64,000 nucleotides of DNA, from contig NZ_KB895541.1 in the NCBI RefSeq assembly GCF_000374925.1, forward strand, positions 248,001-312,000. The letters run 5' to 3'. The position numbers and the translations under genes were made by a program. Position 1 is the first letter of the stretch. Each line of letters opens with the position of its first letter. Below the pieces are notes generated by a model. The model was not told the origin of the DNA. It saw only the letters and a program-made list of their open reading frames with translations, and made no database searches. Source of the stretch: Arthrobacter sp. 131MFCol6.1. Lineage in GTDB: Bacteria > Actinomycetota > Actinomycetes > Actinomycetales > Micrococcaceae. Below are positions 50,372 through 59,212 of this stretch, one piece after another.

Positions 50372-50821
50372 ATGATGGCGGCAGGCATGGTTTTCCGGAT
50401 TGTGGTCGGGGTCGACGGGTCGGATTCTTCACTGGCGGTCCTGGATTGGGCCCTTGAAGAGGCCCGGCTGCGGTCAGGGCAGGTTCACGTTGTCACAGCA
50501 TGGCACTACCCCGTTATCGGGGACGCTGCCGGCAAAGCTGAGGACCATGATTCATTCGGAGACAATGCCCGGCGCGCACATGCTGATGCGCTGCGGCGCG
50601 CATCTGGAACCGGCCTTGCGGTCACCGGTGAAGTGATGGAGGGGCACCCCGCCGACGTGCTCCTGAAGGCTGCGAGCGGGGCGGACCTGCTGGTGGTCGG
50701 ATCGCGGGGTCACGGCGGCTTCGCCGGAATGCTTCTGGGCTCGGTATCGAGCCACGCGGTGCACCGCGCCCAGTGCCCCGTGCTGGTCGTCCGTACCGGC
50801 GCCGAAACGGTTCAAGGCTGA
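50372..50821 (+). CDS. Universal stress protein (UspA family)
   Basis: The 149-residue protein has the Usp fold: VVGVDGSDSSLAVLDWALEE at the start and the ATP-binding GSRGHGGFAGMLLGSVSSHA near the end, then CPVLVVR. ATP-binding type Usp proteins help survival under stress. The start may be ATG 50372, 50375 or 50387; GGGAGG is closest to the first two. The P-type ATPase remnant follows directly. Confidence 0.88.
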   Translation: MMAAGMVFRIVVGVDGSDSSLAVLDWALEEARLRSGQVHVVTAWHYPVIGDAAGKAEDHDSFGDNARRAHADALRRASGTGLAVTGEVMEGHPADVLLKAASGADLLVVGSRGHGGFAGMLLGSVSSHAVHRAQCPVLVVRTGAETVQG

Positions 50822-51220
50822 GGGCAGGTACCCGAGCCTCAAGGGCCTTCTTCCGCACAGGCAACCCGGCTTCTGGAGACTATCGGCCCCAACGCGGTCC
50901 CCCTGAAGCGGACCCGGCTCGCGGAGCGCATCCTCAGGAAGCTCTGGGCGCCCGTGCCCTGGATGCTGGAAGCAACCATCATCCTTGAGTTCGCACTCGC
51001 CAAATGGCTCGACGCGACCATCATCCTGGCCGTCCTGACCCTGAACACGGTGTTGGGAATCATCCAGGAGAGACGGGCCGAGGCGGCAGTGGATTTGTTA
51101 CGCAGCCGGCTGGAAATCAATGCCCGCGTGCTGCGGGACGGGACGTGGACGCTGCTGCCGGCCTCCCGGGTGGTTCCCGGCGTTCAGGAAACTGAAGCTG
51201 CACACTGGCTGAGCACATGA
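50822..51220 (+). pseudogene. N-terminal remnant of a P-type H+-ATPase-like gene
   Basis: Directly after the stress-protein stop the frame reads SSAQATRLLETIGPNAVPLK, RILRKLWAPVPWMLEATIIL, AVLTLNTVLGIIQERRAEAA and LRDGTWTLLPASRVVPG. This is the cytoplasmic N-terminus and first helix pair of a plasma-membrane-type cation ATPase. It then leaves the family and stops at 51220. The phosphorylation and ATP domains (about 600 residues) are missing. Confidence 0.72.
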
Positions 51221-51408
51221 AGTATTGCCCACAGGGACGATGCAACCGTCTCACGGCCGACGTCCGCGGCATCGACGTCGTTCACGATGATGTCTCGGAA
51301 CAGGACGGCGAAACCCCCGCCCGCGACCGGGGACAAAACGTTGGCGGTGGCCCGGTGTCCCGGACCGCCGCCAACGCTGTCAATCAATCAGTTCAATTAT
51401 TTCCAGGA
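51221..51408. other. Convergent spacer
   Basis: About 190 bases between the ATPase remnant and the stop of the leftward CstB-like gene, with no recognisable gene. It may be further debris of the deleted ATPase. Confidence 0.35.
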
Positions 51409-52818
51409 TCAGTTGCTGGCAACGGATTCCCGTGCCTGCTGCCAGGCGGCCCATCCGGCGTAGCTGCCGTCGAGTTCAACGACGTCGTACCCGGCCCGGC
51501 GCAGCGCGCTGGCCGCGACGGAGTTCCGGACGCCGCTCTGGCAGTAGGAGACGATGGTGCCCTCGGCGGGGAGCTGGTCCAGGTTCCACATCACGCGGCC
51601 GCCGCTGAGCTGGTGGGAGCCGGGGATGTGTCCTGCGGCGTGCTCGGTGCGGTTGCGGACGTCCAGGACCATCGCGGCGTCGAAGCCGTCCAGTTCTTCA
51701 GGCTGGATCAGCTGCGGGGTGCTGGCGGGCAGTCCCTCGATGCTGGTGACGTAGCCGGCGACCTTGTCGATGCCGACCCGGACAAGGTGGTCCCACATCT
51801 CCTGCGCGGCGGCCTGACTGGGGGCCAGCAGCACGAGCGGGTTCTTGTCGGTTTCCGGGTTGACCACCCAGGCGCCGAAGCTGGCGGTGGACTTCCCGGC
51901 CGGGATGTTCAGGGACCGGGCGACCGTGCCTTCGTGGACCTCGGCGTTGGAGCGGGTGTCCACAAACGTCACGGTGTCGTCGGCGAGGCCGGCCACGACG
52001 TCGGCGGTGGCGAGTTCGGTCAGGGGAGTACGTTCGCCCATGACGGTGGGGCCCTCCCGGTTTTCGCGCTTCATCCGGCCGAAGTAGGCGTGCGCGTCGG
52101 GCTGGCCATCGAGGAGTTCGGCGACGAAGCCGTCCTCGTCATTGGCGGCCAGGTAGGGGCCCCACCAGGAGTACAGCCGTTCGTAGCCGACCGTGGAGGA
52201 GGGGATGGCGCCCAGGGCCTTGCCGCAGGCGCTGCCGGCGCCATGGCCGGGGTGGACCTGGACATGGTCGGGCAGGGTCAGGAACTTATCCCGCAGGCTC
52301 GCGAAGAGCTGACGGGCGCCGGCGAAGCGGGTGTCGACGCCGCCGGCGGCCTCGTCCAGCAGGTCCGGGCGGCCCAGGTCGCCGGAGAAGACGAAGTCAC
52401 CGGAGAGCAGGTAGCCGGGGGCGTCGGCGAACGCGCCGTCGGTGATCAGGAAGGACAGGTGCTCCGGCGTGTGGCCCGGGGTGTGCAGAGCCTTGACGGT
52501 GATGTTGCCAAGGGTGATTGAGTCGTTGTCGTTCAGCCGCTCGGCCTCGAACCCGTACTGCCAGTCCGCGCCGCCCTCGCCGGAAACGTACGCGGTGGCG
52601 CCGGTCGCGGCGGCCAGTTCACGGGTGCCGGAGAGGAAGTCTGCGTGGATGTGGGTTTCGGTGACGGCCACGATCGTCATCCCGTTGGCTGCCGCCAGGT
52701 TGCGGTAGACGTCGATATCGCGGCGGGGGTCAACGACGACCGCCTCACCCTTTGCCTGGCAGCCGATGAAGTAGCTGGCCTGGGCGAGGTCTTCATCGTA
52801 AATACGCTCGATAAGCAT
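51409..52818 (-). CDS. CstB-like persulfide dioxygenase-rhodanese fusion
   Basis: The 469-residue protein starts MLIERIYDEDLAQASYFIGC and carries the ETHE1-type metal motif ETHIHADFLSG, LHTPGHTPEHLSFLI, LSGDFVFSGDLGRPDLL and VHPGHGAGSACGK. A rhodanese-like domain without a catalytic Cys (residues about 260-350) and a C-terminal rhodanese with SYCQSGVRN follow. This domain order is that of CstB, which oxidises persulfides and yields thiosulfate. A CstR-type operator at 52890-52905 precedes the gene. AAAGAGAG lies before ATG 52818. Confidence 0.9.
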   Translation of the reverse strand: MLIERIYDEDLAQASYFIGCQAKGEAVVVDPRRDIDVYRNLAAANGMTIVAVTETHIHADFLSGTRELAAATGATAYVSGEGGADWQYGFEAERLNDNDSITLGNITVKALHTPGHTPEHLSFLITDGAFADAPGYLLSGDFVFSGDLGRPDLLDEAAGGVDTRFAGARQLFASLRDKFLTLPDHVQVHPGHGAGSACGKALGAIPSSTVGYERLYSWWGPYLAANDEDGFVAELLDGQPDAHAYFGRMKRENREGPTVMGERTPLTELATADVVAGLADDTVTFVDTRSNAEVHEGTVARSLNIPAGKSTASFGAWVVNPETDKNPLVLLAPSQAAAQEMWDHLVRVGIDKVAGYVTSIEGLPASTPQLIQPEELDGFDAAMVLDVRNRTEHAAGHIPGSHQLSGGRVMWNLDQLPAEGTIVSYCQSGVRNSVAASALRRAGYDVVELDGSYAGWAAWQQARESVASN

Positions 52819-52889
52819 GATGCTCTCTTTCGTTGGGCGGTGGGGGAGTTTCCGGGAGGGGATCCTCCATCGGTCTACTCCCAACGATA

Positions 52890-52905
52890 ATACCCCCGGG
52901 GGTAT
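52890..52905. promoter_or_regulatory. CstR-type operator (CstB-like gene)
   Basis: ATACCCCCGGGGGTAT, identical to the site at 47024-47039, about 70 bases before the leftward CstB-like start. Confidence 0.82.
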
Positions 52906-52957
52906 GTTGCAAGCCGCACTCAACGGGCCTGGTGCTGACTTCCCGCCGCTAGCCGTT

Positions 52958-52973
52958 ATACCCTCCGGGGTAT
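52958..52973. promoter_or_regulatory. CstR-type operator (second cstR gene)
   Basis: ATACCCTCCGGGGTAT, with one mismatch in the left arm, about 38 bases before the second cstR ATG; it implies autoregulation. Confidence 0.75.
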
Positions 52974-52975
52974 AG

Positions 52976-53269
<294 letters not shown>

Positions 53270-53298
53270 GACCACCGACTATCCGCGCAGGAGCAGCC

Positions 53299-53742
53299 AT
53301 GAGCTATACGCATACCGTTACGGTCCCGCTGGGTTGGGAAGAAGCAGTGCAGCGCACCCGCGAAGCCCTCGCCGGACAGGGGTTCGGCATTCTCTCGGAA
53401 ATCAACGTCCGTGCCACCTTTGAGGCCAAGCTCGGCGCTGGTGCCGCCGAGGACCTCGGCGACTACGTGATCCTGGGCGCCTGCAACCCGGCCCTCGCCA
53501 GCCGGGCCCTCGCCGCGGAACCGGACATGGGCGCCCTGCTGCCCTGCAACGTCGTGGTCCGCCGGGGCAAGGACGCCGTCGAGACAACCATCCAGGCCAT
53601 CGACCCGCAGACCATGGTCAAGCTCAGCGACAGCCCGGCCGTCCGGGACGTGGCCAATGACGCCGACGCCCGGCTCCGTGCCGCCCTGCGCACACTCAAC
53701 GGCGCAGAAATCCCGGGAACTGAAGCCCCCGACCCCCGATAG
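53299..53742 (+). CDS. DUF302-family protein
   Basis: The 147-residue product has the DUF302 core: YTHTVTVPLGWEEAVQRTRE, LAGQGFGILSEINVRATFEA, YVILGACNPALASRALAAEP, GALLPCNVVVR. The two Cys (GACNP, LLPCN) are the conserved ones of the family. The function is unknown, but it recurs beside CsoR/CstR genes in sulfur-stress loci. AGGAG precedes ATG 53299, 29 bases after the cstR stop; same operon. Confidence 0.85.
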   Translation: MSYTHTVTVPLGWEEAVQRTREALAGQGFGILSEINVRATFEAKLGAGAAEDLGDYVILGACNPALASRALAAEPDMGALLPCNVVVRRGKDAVETTIQAIDPQTMVKLSDSPAVRDVANDADARLRAALRTLNGAEIPGTEAPDPR

Positions 53743-53868
53743 CAGGGCGAAGCCCTGCCGCGCGGCCGATAGGCGCTGAGACATCAACCCTACGGTTTCT
53801 ATGTCAGCCTCTGGAGTTGTTCCGGGTGAGGAGCTGTCCGGCGGGGCCCCTGCCGGTCAGTCGTTGGA

Positions 53869-54276
53869 TTACGGCGAGGCCGGCCGGTGTTCCGGGTCAG
53901 TGCTCTTCCAGGAGCCCGTGGCCCGCTTGCGGATGACCGAGCGCAGCACCAGGGCGAGGCCTGTGGCAATGACGATGGCGAGCTGGATGAGAAGGTAGGC
54001 GGCGAGGACGGCGAAGGCCGTCCCGATCAGGCGCATCGCCCGGGTCTCCCGGTCCGCGTGGATGCCTTTGAGCTGCCAGACCGCCACGGGGAGGCGAAGA
54101 TTTCGATGAGGGAGTCCAGGCCGAACCCGGCCAGGGCCGGTGATCCGGCGCGGAGGGGGGCGGCGGCCAGGACGCCGAGGCCGATGATGTTCCAGCCCAG
54201 GGTGGTGTATTCAAGGCGCACCCTCGGCGCAGCAGGAGCCCGGGGTCTTTGCTGGTTGCGGTACCTTCTGCGCTGC
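53869..54276 (-). pseudogene. Broken cation-transporter (CDF-like) gene
   Basis: ATG 54276 opens MSSAEGTATSKDPGLLL. A shift leads to RVRLEYTTLGWNIIGLGVLA and AGFGLDSLIEIFASPW, the first helices of a small CDF-type transporter, and another shift leads to VAVWQLKGIHADRETRAMRL and IGTAFAVLAAYLLIQLAIVI. Sequence after 53920 departs from the family. At least two frameshifts and a lost C-terminus mean it is dead. Confidence 0.6.
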
Positions 54277-54298
54277 TCATCGGCCTTTCTTTCTGGCC

Positions 54299-54516
54299 TC
54301 TGGTGGGGAGGTGTACCTGGTTGCGGTGGGCGGCCGGTTCGAGCTGGAAGGTGGAGTGTTCGACGGGGACGTCGAAGTGTTCGGCCATGCACTGCTGCCG
54401 CTCCGCCAGAATCGTGGCGGCGTGACCGTCGGTCAGACACCCTTCCTCAAGGTCACATGCCCGGTGATGATCGGGGTGCCGGAAGCGATGAGGGAGGCAT
54501 GCAGGTCGTGGCCATC
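54299..54516 (-). pseudogene. C-terminal remnant of a CDF metal-efflux gene
   Basis: Minus-strand frames read HDLHASLIASGTPIITGHVT and, after a one-base shift near 54452, LEEGCLTDGHAATILAERQQ and FDVPVEHSTFQLEPAAHR. This is the cytoplasmic domain end of a CzcD/ZitB-type exporter. Its membrane part is missing; upstream sequence belongs to the unrelated 54453-54825 frame. Confidence 0.6.
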
Positions 54517-54825
54517 ATTCCGAAGTCCAGGATGGCCCCGTCAAGCTTTCCCGCGAGTTCATGGCTCACGCTGATCGCGATGTCGCTGGTCTCGTCCCGG
54601 TGGTCTTCCCCGGGGACCACGGGAGTGCCGTCGCCGGTGGCTGTTTTCTCGTGGAGCGTGCAGAGCAGATATTTCTTCGGTTCCGTGCGGGCGAAGTAGA
54701 GTCCCTGCCGACGGCAACCCCCTGCACCCTGATAGCAGTGCAGGGTTCCGCCGAAGACGCCGATCATGGCGGCGGCCTCGGCGGCCACCGTGAAGCTGCC
54801 CTGGCCCGGGATGCGCGCTCGCATG
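54453..54825 (-). CDS. Hypothetical protein, probably truncated
   Basis: From ATG 54825 the frame reads MRARIPGQGSFTVAAEAAAM, TLHCYQGAGGCRRQGLYFAR, TEPKKYLLCTLHEKTATGDG and SVSHELAGKLDGAILDFGMM. Protein-like sequence ends about residue 103, where the frame runs into the CDF remnant. I do not recognise the family. Four Cys are present in the first half. It was probably cut by the rearrangement that left the CDF fragment. Confidence 0.45.
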
Positions 54826-54868
54826 TCACGGCCTTTCCCCCGATCGTCCACGGGAGTGCGGGCTGGGG

Positions 54869-56041
54869 TCATTCGTGCCCGTGCGCGGACGTTGACCGTG
54901 CCAGCTCCCCGCCACCGTACGTTGTCCCGGTGGTTGTCTGGATCGCGATGCCGTCCAGGTTCGGCAGAGCATGGCCGAGACGGTGCCTGGCAACCGCGGC
55001 GATCTGTTCTGCTGCCGAGACCGGCATGTCGGCGACCTGGATGCTGGCGTTGCCCTGTAGGCGGTGGCCGATCCAACGCAGTTGCAGGGCTGGGACGGCT
55101 TCCACGCCGGGGGTCCCGGCGAGGGCGGACCGGGCACGGTCTAGGAGGTCAGGGTCGATGCCGTCCATCAGGCGCCGGCCGATGCTCCGCATCGTGCCCC
55201 AGAGCAGGATGATGATGGCGGCGGCGATCAGTAGCCCCACGATCGGGTCGGCCAGAGGGAACCCTAGCCAGACTCCGATCACGCCCAGCACCACGGCAAG
55301 AGAGGTGAAGCCGTCCATCCGGGCGTGGACGCCGTCGGCCACCAGCGCGGCCGAGCCGATCTTCCGGCCGATCCGGATCCGGTAGATGGCCACGGCCTCG
55401 TTGCCGGCGAAGCCGATCAGGCCGGCAACGGCGACCCATCCCAGATTGTGGATGGGCTGGGGGTGGATCAGACGGTCGACCGCTTGCCATCCGGCCACGA
55501 GGGCCGAGAGGGCGACGACGCCGACGATGAAGAGTCCGGCCAGGTCTTCGGCCCGGCCGAAGCCGTAAGTGTAGCGTCGGGTCGCGGGCCGGCGGGCCAG
55601 CAGGAACGCGATCCACAGCGGCACGGCCGTCAGGGCGTCGGAGAAGTTATGGATCGTGTCAGCGAGGAGGGCCACGGATCCGCTGATCAGCACCACGAGG
55701 AATTGAAGGATGGTGGTGCCAAGCAGCATGAAGAGGCTGATCTTCACCGCCCTGACGCCCTGTTCACTTGCCTCAAGGGCGTCGTCGACAGAGTCCGCGG
55801 CGTCGTGGGTGTGCGGGACGAACAACCCGTACAGGAAGCCCTTGATCCCCGTCGGATGCTCATGGGAATGGCCGTGGGCGTGCTCGTGGCCGTGCTCGTG
55901 GCCGTCGTGGTCGTGCCCCTGGCCGTGGTCATGGTGCTCATGTGTCTGGGCCCCTGACCCGTGACCATGACTGCCGGCGTCCTGGGGTGTGTGGACGGGC
56001 GCGGTCGCCCCGGGACGGTGGAGATCTCGGGGTTCGGTCAC
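54869..56041 (-). CDS. Cation diffusion facilitator metal exporter
   Basis: The 390-residue protein has a very His-rich N-terminus (HEHHDHGQGHDHDGHEHGHE) and six helices with the CDF metal sites: LLADTIHNFSDALTAVPLWI (HxxxD in helix 2) and LVADGVHARMDGFTSLAVVL (HxxxD in helix 5). A cytoplasmic C-terminal domain follows. It should export Zn(II), Co(II) or Ni(II) by proton exchange. GTG 56041 overlaps the stop of the upstream ArsR gene (GTGA), so the two are co-translated and the ArsR protein is its likely metal-responsive repressor. Confidence 0.92.
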   Translation of the reverse strand: MTEPRDLHRPGATAPVHTPQDAGSHGHGSGAQTHEHHDHGQGHDHDGHEHGHEHAHGHSHEHPTGIKGFLYGLFVPHTHDAADSVDDALEASEQGVRAVKISLFMLLGTTILQFLVVLISGSVALLADTIHNFSDALTAVPLWIAFLLARRPATRRYTYGFGRAEDLAGLFIVGVVALSALVAGWQAVDRLIHPQPIHNLGWVAVAGLIGFAGNEAVAIYRIRIGRKIGSAALVADGVHARMDGFTSLAVVLGVIGVWLGFPLADPIVGLLIAAAIIILLWGTMRSIGRRLMDGIDPDLLDRARSALAGTPGVEAVPALQLRWIGHRLQGNASIQVADMPVSAAEQIAAVARHRLGHALPNLDGIAIQTTTGTTYGGGELARSTSAHGHE

Positions 56042-56403
56042 GACGGGTCCGCGCTTTCGGTGTGGTGGTGGCGGGGGATTCCGCCGAGGGAGTGTTCGGC
56101 CTGGAAAATGGCGTCGGTGACGAGCTGGCGGGCGTGTTCGTTCTCCAGCCGGTAGAAGACGCGTGTTCCGTCTTGCCTGGTGGTTACCATACGTGCGAGG
56201 CGCATCTTTGCCAGATGCTGGGAAACGGCCGCCGGGGATTTGTGGACGATCTCGGCCAGCTGGTTGACCGGCAGTTCACCCTCGCGCAGGGCAAGGATAA
56301 TCCGGACACGGGTGGCGTCTGCGAGCATGGCAAAGACCTCGACGGCAAGTTCCACATACTGGCTGTCCGGTTCAAGTCCGCATAGCTGTTTATCTGCATC
56401 CAT
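56038..56403 (-). CDS. ArsR/SmtB-family metal-responsive repressor
   Basis: The 121-residue repressor has LADATRVRIILALREGELPV and KSPAAVSQHLAKMRLARMVT (recognition helix). Its C-terminal helix and tail (DAIFQAEHSLGGIPRHHH) supply Asp/His ligands like those of CzrA/NmtR/KmtR sensors of Zn, Ni or Co. A single Cys near the N-terminus (QLCGLEPDS) could contribute. It controls the CDF exporter gene that overlaps its stop. Confidence 0.88.
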   Translation of the reverse strand: MDADKQLCGLEPDSQYVELAVEVFAMLADATRVRIILALREGELPVNQLAEIVHKSPAAVSQHLAKMRLARMVTTRQDGTRVFYRLENEHARQLVTDAIFQAEHSLGGIPRHHHTESADPS

Positions 56404-56756
56404 ACGCAGATTATTTCACACCGCGTCAATGGTGTCGCGGAGCGGGCGGCTTCACGCGCAGCATCACAGCTACTGGAAGACGAGGGCAGTCGACTGTGGT
56501 CCATAGAATCGGGGACGCATGCCGTCACGCCCGTGCCGGTTCACGCCGGGGATGCTCCGACGAAGGGCGTCGATCGGCCGACGCAGTATGTTGCTTCTTC
56601 GGTAGTTCTGATCACGTATCAGGAACCGGAACGCATGATGCGTTCGCAGCCCTTCTCGCCCCGTGTGAGGGGCGCCAGAAGTGGCGTCCGCTTCCAAGAG
56701 AGCGAGATGCGGCTTGTCCTGCGTGCAGTGTCTGCCTGTTTCGACAAGCCGGCCGT
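56404..56756. other. Gene-free stretch between the metal and arsenic loci
   Basis: About 350 bases without a recognisable gene. The first 20 bases (CGCAGATTATTTCACACC) are AT-richer and probably belong to the promoter and operator of the leftward ArsR-CDF operon. Confidence 0.4.
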
Positions 56757-57281
56757 TCAGATGGCGGGGGAGCGGCGTTCGATCAGGATAGTGTCGCGCC
56801 ACTGCCCGGTGAGCGGCCCGTAGGTCATCCTGGCGATGCGCTGCCTGCGACCGACAACGAAATACCCGTTGGCGAGGTGGAGTCTGAGGCTGGCTTCGTT
56901 TTCGGGAAAGACGCTGGCCTGGATCGTCCAGATCCCGTCACTCTCCGTGGAGTCTGCAAGGTCATGAAGCAGCGCTGCGCCCAGGCCGCGCCCGCGCGCA
57001 ACGGCTGCGATGTAGACGGAATGCTCGACCACGCCGGAGTAGGCGGGGCGGGCCGAGACGGGGGAGACGGCGGCCCAACCAAGGATCCTGCCGTCTGTTG
57101 TTTCGGCGACGAGGCGGTGGCGGGGCAGTTTGGAGCTGTTGAACCGTTCCCAGTCGGGTGCCTCTGCTTCGAAGGTGGCGTGGCCGGTGGCGATTCCTTC
57201 ACGGTAGATCCGTTGAACGGCCGGCCAGTCGCCGTCGCGCATGGGGCGGATCGTGACAGCGGAGGGTTCCGCCGCGGTCAC
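56757..57281 (-). CDS. GNAT acetyltransferase, ArsN1/phosphinothricin-acetyltransferase-like
   Basis: The 174-residue protein starts its domain VTIRPMRDGDWPAVQRIYRE and GIATGHATFEAEAPDWERFN, as phosphinothricin acetyltransferases do, and has the acetyl-CoA site VARGRGLGAALL and a C-terminal LANGYFVVGRRQRIARMTYG. In arsenic operons this subgroup is ArsN1, which acetylates the antibiotic arsinothricin. Its GTG overlaps the stop of the arsR gene (GTGA), which supports arsenic control. The substrate is inferred from context. Confidence 0.82.
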   Translation of the reverse strand: MTAAEPSAVTIRPMRDGDWPAVQRIYREGIATGHATFEAEAPDWERFNSSKLPRHRLVAETTDGRILGWAAVSPVSARPAYSGVVEHSVYIAAVARGRGLGAALLHDLADSTESDGIWTIQASVFPENEASLRLHLANGYFVVGRRQRIARMTYGPLTGQWRDTILIERRSPAI

Positions 57282-57628
57282 AGGGTCGCCAGGAGTCCGG
57301 CCGCCTGTTCCAGGGCGCCGGGAACCAGGGAGTAATACGCCCAGGTGCCACGCTTTTCGCGGTGCAGCAGACCCGCATCGACCAGGACCTTCAGGTGGTG
57401 GGAAACGGTGGGCTGGCCCAGGTCCAGTGGCTCGGTCAGGTCGCAGACGCAGGATTCACCGGAGGGGCCGGCCTTGACGATGGAGAGCAGTCGCAGTCGG
57501 TTCGGGTCGGCCAGCGCCTTGAAGACCAGGGCCTTCTGCTTCGCCTCTTCAGCGCCCAGGGCAGGGGGCCCTGCCGGGGTGCAGCAGGCTTCATCCGTGG
57601 CCGGCTCGAGGATAGGCAGCGAGTTCAT
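57278..57628 (-). CDS. arsR: ArsR arsenite-responsive repressor
   Basis: The roughly 116-residue protein carries the As(III)-binding CVCD in SGESCVCDLTEPLDLGQPTV and the recognition helix QPTVSHHLKVLVDAGLLHRE. A Cys pair near the N-terminus (EACCTPAG) may give a third ligand. ATG 57628 (MNSLPIL) fits the promoter and lies about 18 bases from the ACATTGA-N6-TCAATGT palindrome, its likely operator. It forms an operon with the acetyltransferase. Confidence 0.9.
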   Translation of the reverse strand: MNSLPILEPATDEACCTPAGPPALGAEEAKQKALVFKALADPNRLRLLSIVKAGPSGESCVCDLTEPLDLGQPTVSHHLKVLVDAGLLHREKRGTWAYYSLVPGALEQAAGLLATL

Positions 57629-57645
57629 GTACCTATTATGCCCTG

Positions 57646-57665
57646 ACATTGACAATCATCAATGT
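57646..57665. promoter_or_regulatory. Probable ArsR operator
   Basis: ACATTGA (57646-57652) and TCAATGT (57659-57665) form a perfect 7-bp-arm palindrome with a six-base spacer immediately upstream of arsR. Confidence 0.7.
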
Positions 57666-57732
57666 ATGGGCGGGTGGGAGTGACCCGGCGCAAGCCCTGC
57701 CGACGAGGATCCCCAGGTGGGCCCGAGAATGG

Positions 57733-58473
57733 CTACGCGCTGGCTCCTTCGGAACTGTGCGCCAGGACGACGTCGTCCGCGGCGCGGGCCGCGGAGGGGA
57801 ACAGGACGAGGAAGAGGCAAAGGCCCACTGCTGCGCCGACCAGCTGCGCCACGACGAAGCCGGGAACGGAGGACGGTGCGATGCCGGCGAAGGTGTCAGT
57901 GAAGATGCGGCCCACGGTTACGGCCGGGTTTGCGAACGACGTCGAGGACGTGAACCAGTAGGCGGCGCCGATGTAGGCGCCCACCGCCGGCGCGGCGAGA
58001 ACGCCACGCTTGGTGGCAGCCAGGGCGAAGATCAGCAGAACGAGGCCCGCGGTGGCGACGACCTCACCCAGGAGATGCCCGGTGGTTGCCCGGTCCTTGA
58101 CCGAAATGGAGGTGCCCACCGCAAACATGGCGTTCGCCACGACGCTGCCGCTGACTGCACCCACGGTCTGGGCGGCGACATAGGTGACGAGCTGGGGGAG
58201 GGTGATCCCGGTGCCGCGGCGCCGGCCCAGGATCCAGTCGGCGAGGGAGACCACGGGGTTGAAGTGGGCGCCGCTCACGGGCCCGAGCACCAGGATCAGC
58301 ACCGTCAGTCCTAGCACCGTGGCGGTGCTGTTCTGGAGAAGCTGCAGGCCAACGTCATTCGGAGAAAGCTGCTGCGCGGCGATCCCGGAGCCGACGACGA
58401 TGGTCACGAGCAGGCTGGTGCCGAGCAGTTCGGCGACGGCACGACGCCACAACGGCGGTTGTTGAGAAGTCAT
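57733..58473 (-). CDS. Aquaporin (AqpS/GlpF-like) of the arsenic locus
   Basis: The protein has six helices and two NPA-type loops: GAHFNPVVSLADW (NPV) and SFANPAVTVGRIFT (NPA). In several bacteria an aquaglyceroporin such as AqpS replaces an arsenite pump and lets As(III) made by ArsC leave down its gradient. The start ATG 58473 has no clear ribosome site; the mRNA may be leaderless. It is divergent from the ArsR-ArsC fusion gene. Confidence 0.88.
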   Translation of the reverse strand: MTSQQPPLWRRAVAELLGTSLLVTIVVGSGIAAQQLSPNDVGLQLLQNSTATVLGLTVLILVLGPVSGAHFNPVVSLADWILGRRRGTGITLPQLVTYVAAQTVGAVSGSVVANAMFAVGTSISVKDRATTGHLLGEVVATAGLVLLIFALAATKRGVLAAPAVGAYIGAAYWFTSSTSFANPAVTVGRIFTDTFAGIAPSSVPGFVVAQLVGAAVGLCLFLVLFPSAARAADDVVLAHSSEGASA

Positions 58474-58518
58474 ACCAACAGCTTGACCCAAGATATTTAC
58501 TCAGTCAAAATTGAATCA

Positions 58519-59193
58519 ATGAATACTGACCCAGTTGAAGTCTTTCGGGCGCGGGTCGCCAAGCACGCGGCCCTCGCCGACTCTGCGCGGTTGCGAATCG
58601 TGGACCTGCTGATCCTGGGAGACTTTTCCCCCACGGAGCTGCAGGCCGAACTCGGAATGCCGTCGAACCTGCTGTCTCACCACCTGCGCACGCTGGAAGG
58701 AGCGGGCCTGGTGATCCGCCATCGTTCGGAGGCGGATAAGCGCCGCAGCTACATCCGGCTCGCCGAAGGGGCCCTGGAGGGATTGGCTCCCGGGGCCGAA
58801 CACGGAGCCCGCCGCGTCCTCTTCGTCTGCACCCGGAACAGCGCCCGGTCCCAACTGGCCGTCGCACTCTGGAACCAGCTCAGCGAAATCCCCTCGGCCT
58901 CCGCGGGTACGCACCCCGCGGACCATATCGCCCCGGGCGCTATTGAGGTCGCCCGCCGCCACGGCGTCCCACTCGCGGACCTTCCCCCGCGCCGGCTGGA
59001 AGAGGTGGCGCACGATGAAGACTTCGTCGTGACCGTGTGCGACAACGCCCACGAGGAAATCCCCAACCTGGGAGGAATCCACTGGTCCGTTCCGGATCCG
59101 CTCCGGCTGAACACCGAGGACGCCTTCGAAGGCGCCTTCACTGACATCGCCCGCCGCGTCAGCGACCTCGCACCCCGCCTGCACGCGGCCTAA
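58519..59193 (+). CDS. ArsR-arsenate reductase (ArsC) fusion
   Basis: Residues about 8-85 form an ArsR winged helix (HAALADSARLRIVDLLILGD, MPSNLLSHHLRTLEGAGLVI). Residues about 97-220 form a low-molecular-weight phosphatase-type arsenate reductase (RRVLFVCTRNSARSQLAVAL with the catalytic Cys-Thr-Arg loop; VVTVCDNAHEE with a second Cys). The regulator part lacks the CVCD As(III) site, so its inducer may differ. ATG 58519 has no ribosome site upstream; TTTACTCAGTCAAAATTG before it suggests a compact promoter and operator. Confidence 0.88.
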   Translation: MNTDPVEVFRARVAKHAALADSARLRIVDLLILGDFSPTELQAELGMPSNLLSHHLRTLEGAGLVIRHRSEADKRRSYIRLAEGALEGLAPGAEHGARRVLFVCTRNSARSQLAVALWNQLSEIPSASAGTHPADHIAPGAIEVARRHGVPLADLPPRRLEEVAHDEDFVVTVCDNAHEEIPNLGGIHWSVPDPLRLNTEDAFEGAFTDIARRVSDLAPRLHAA

Positions 59194-59212
59194 AACCCGA
59201 AACCCCGCAAAT

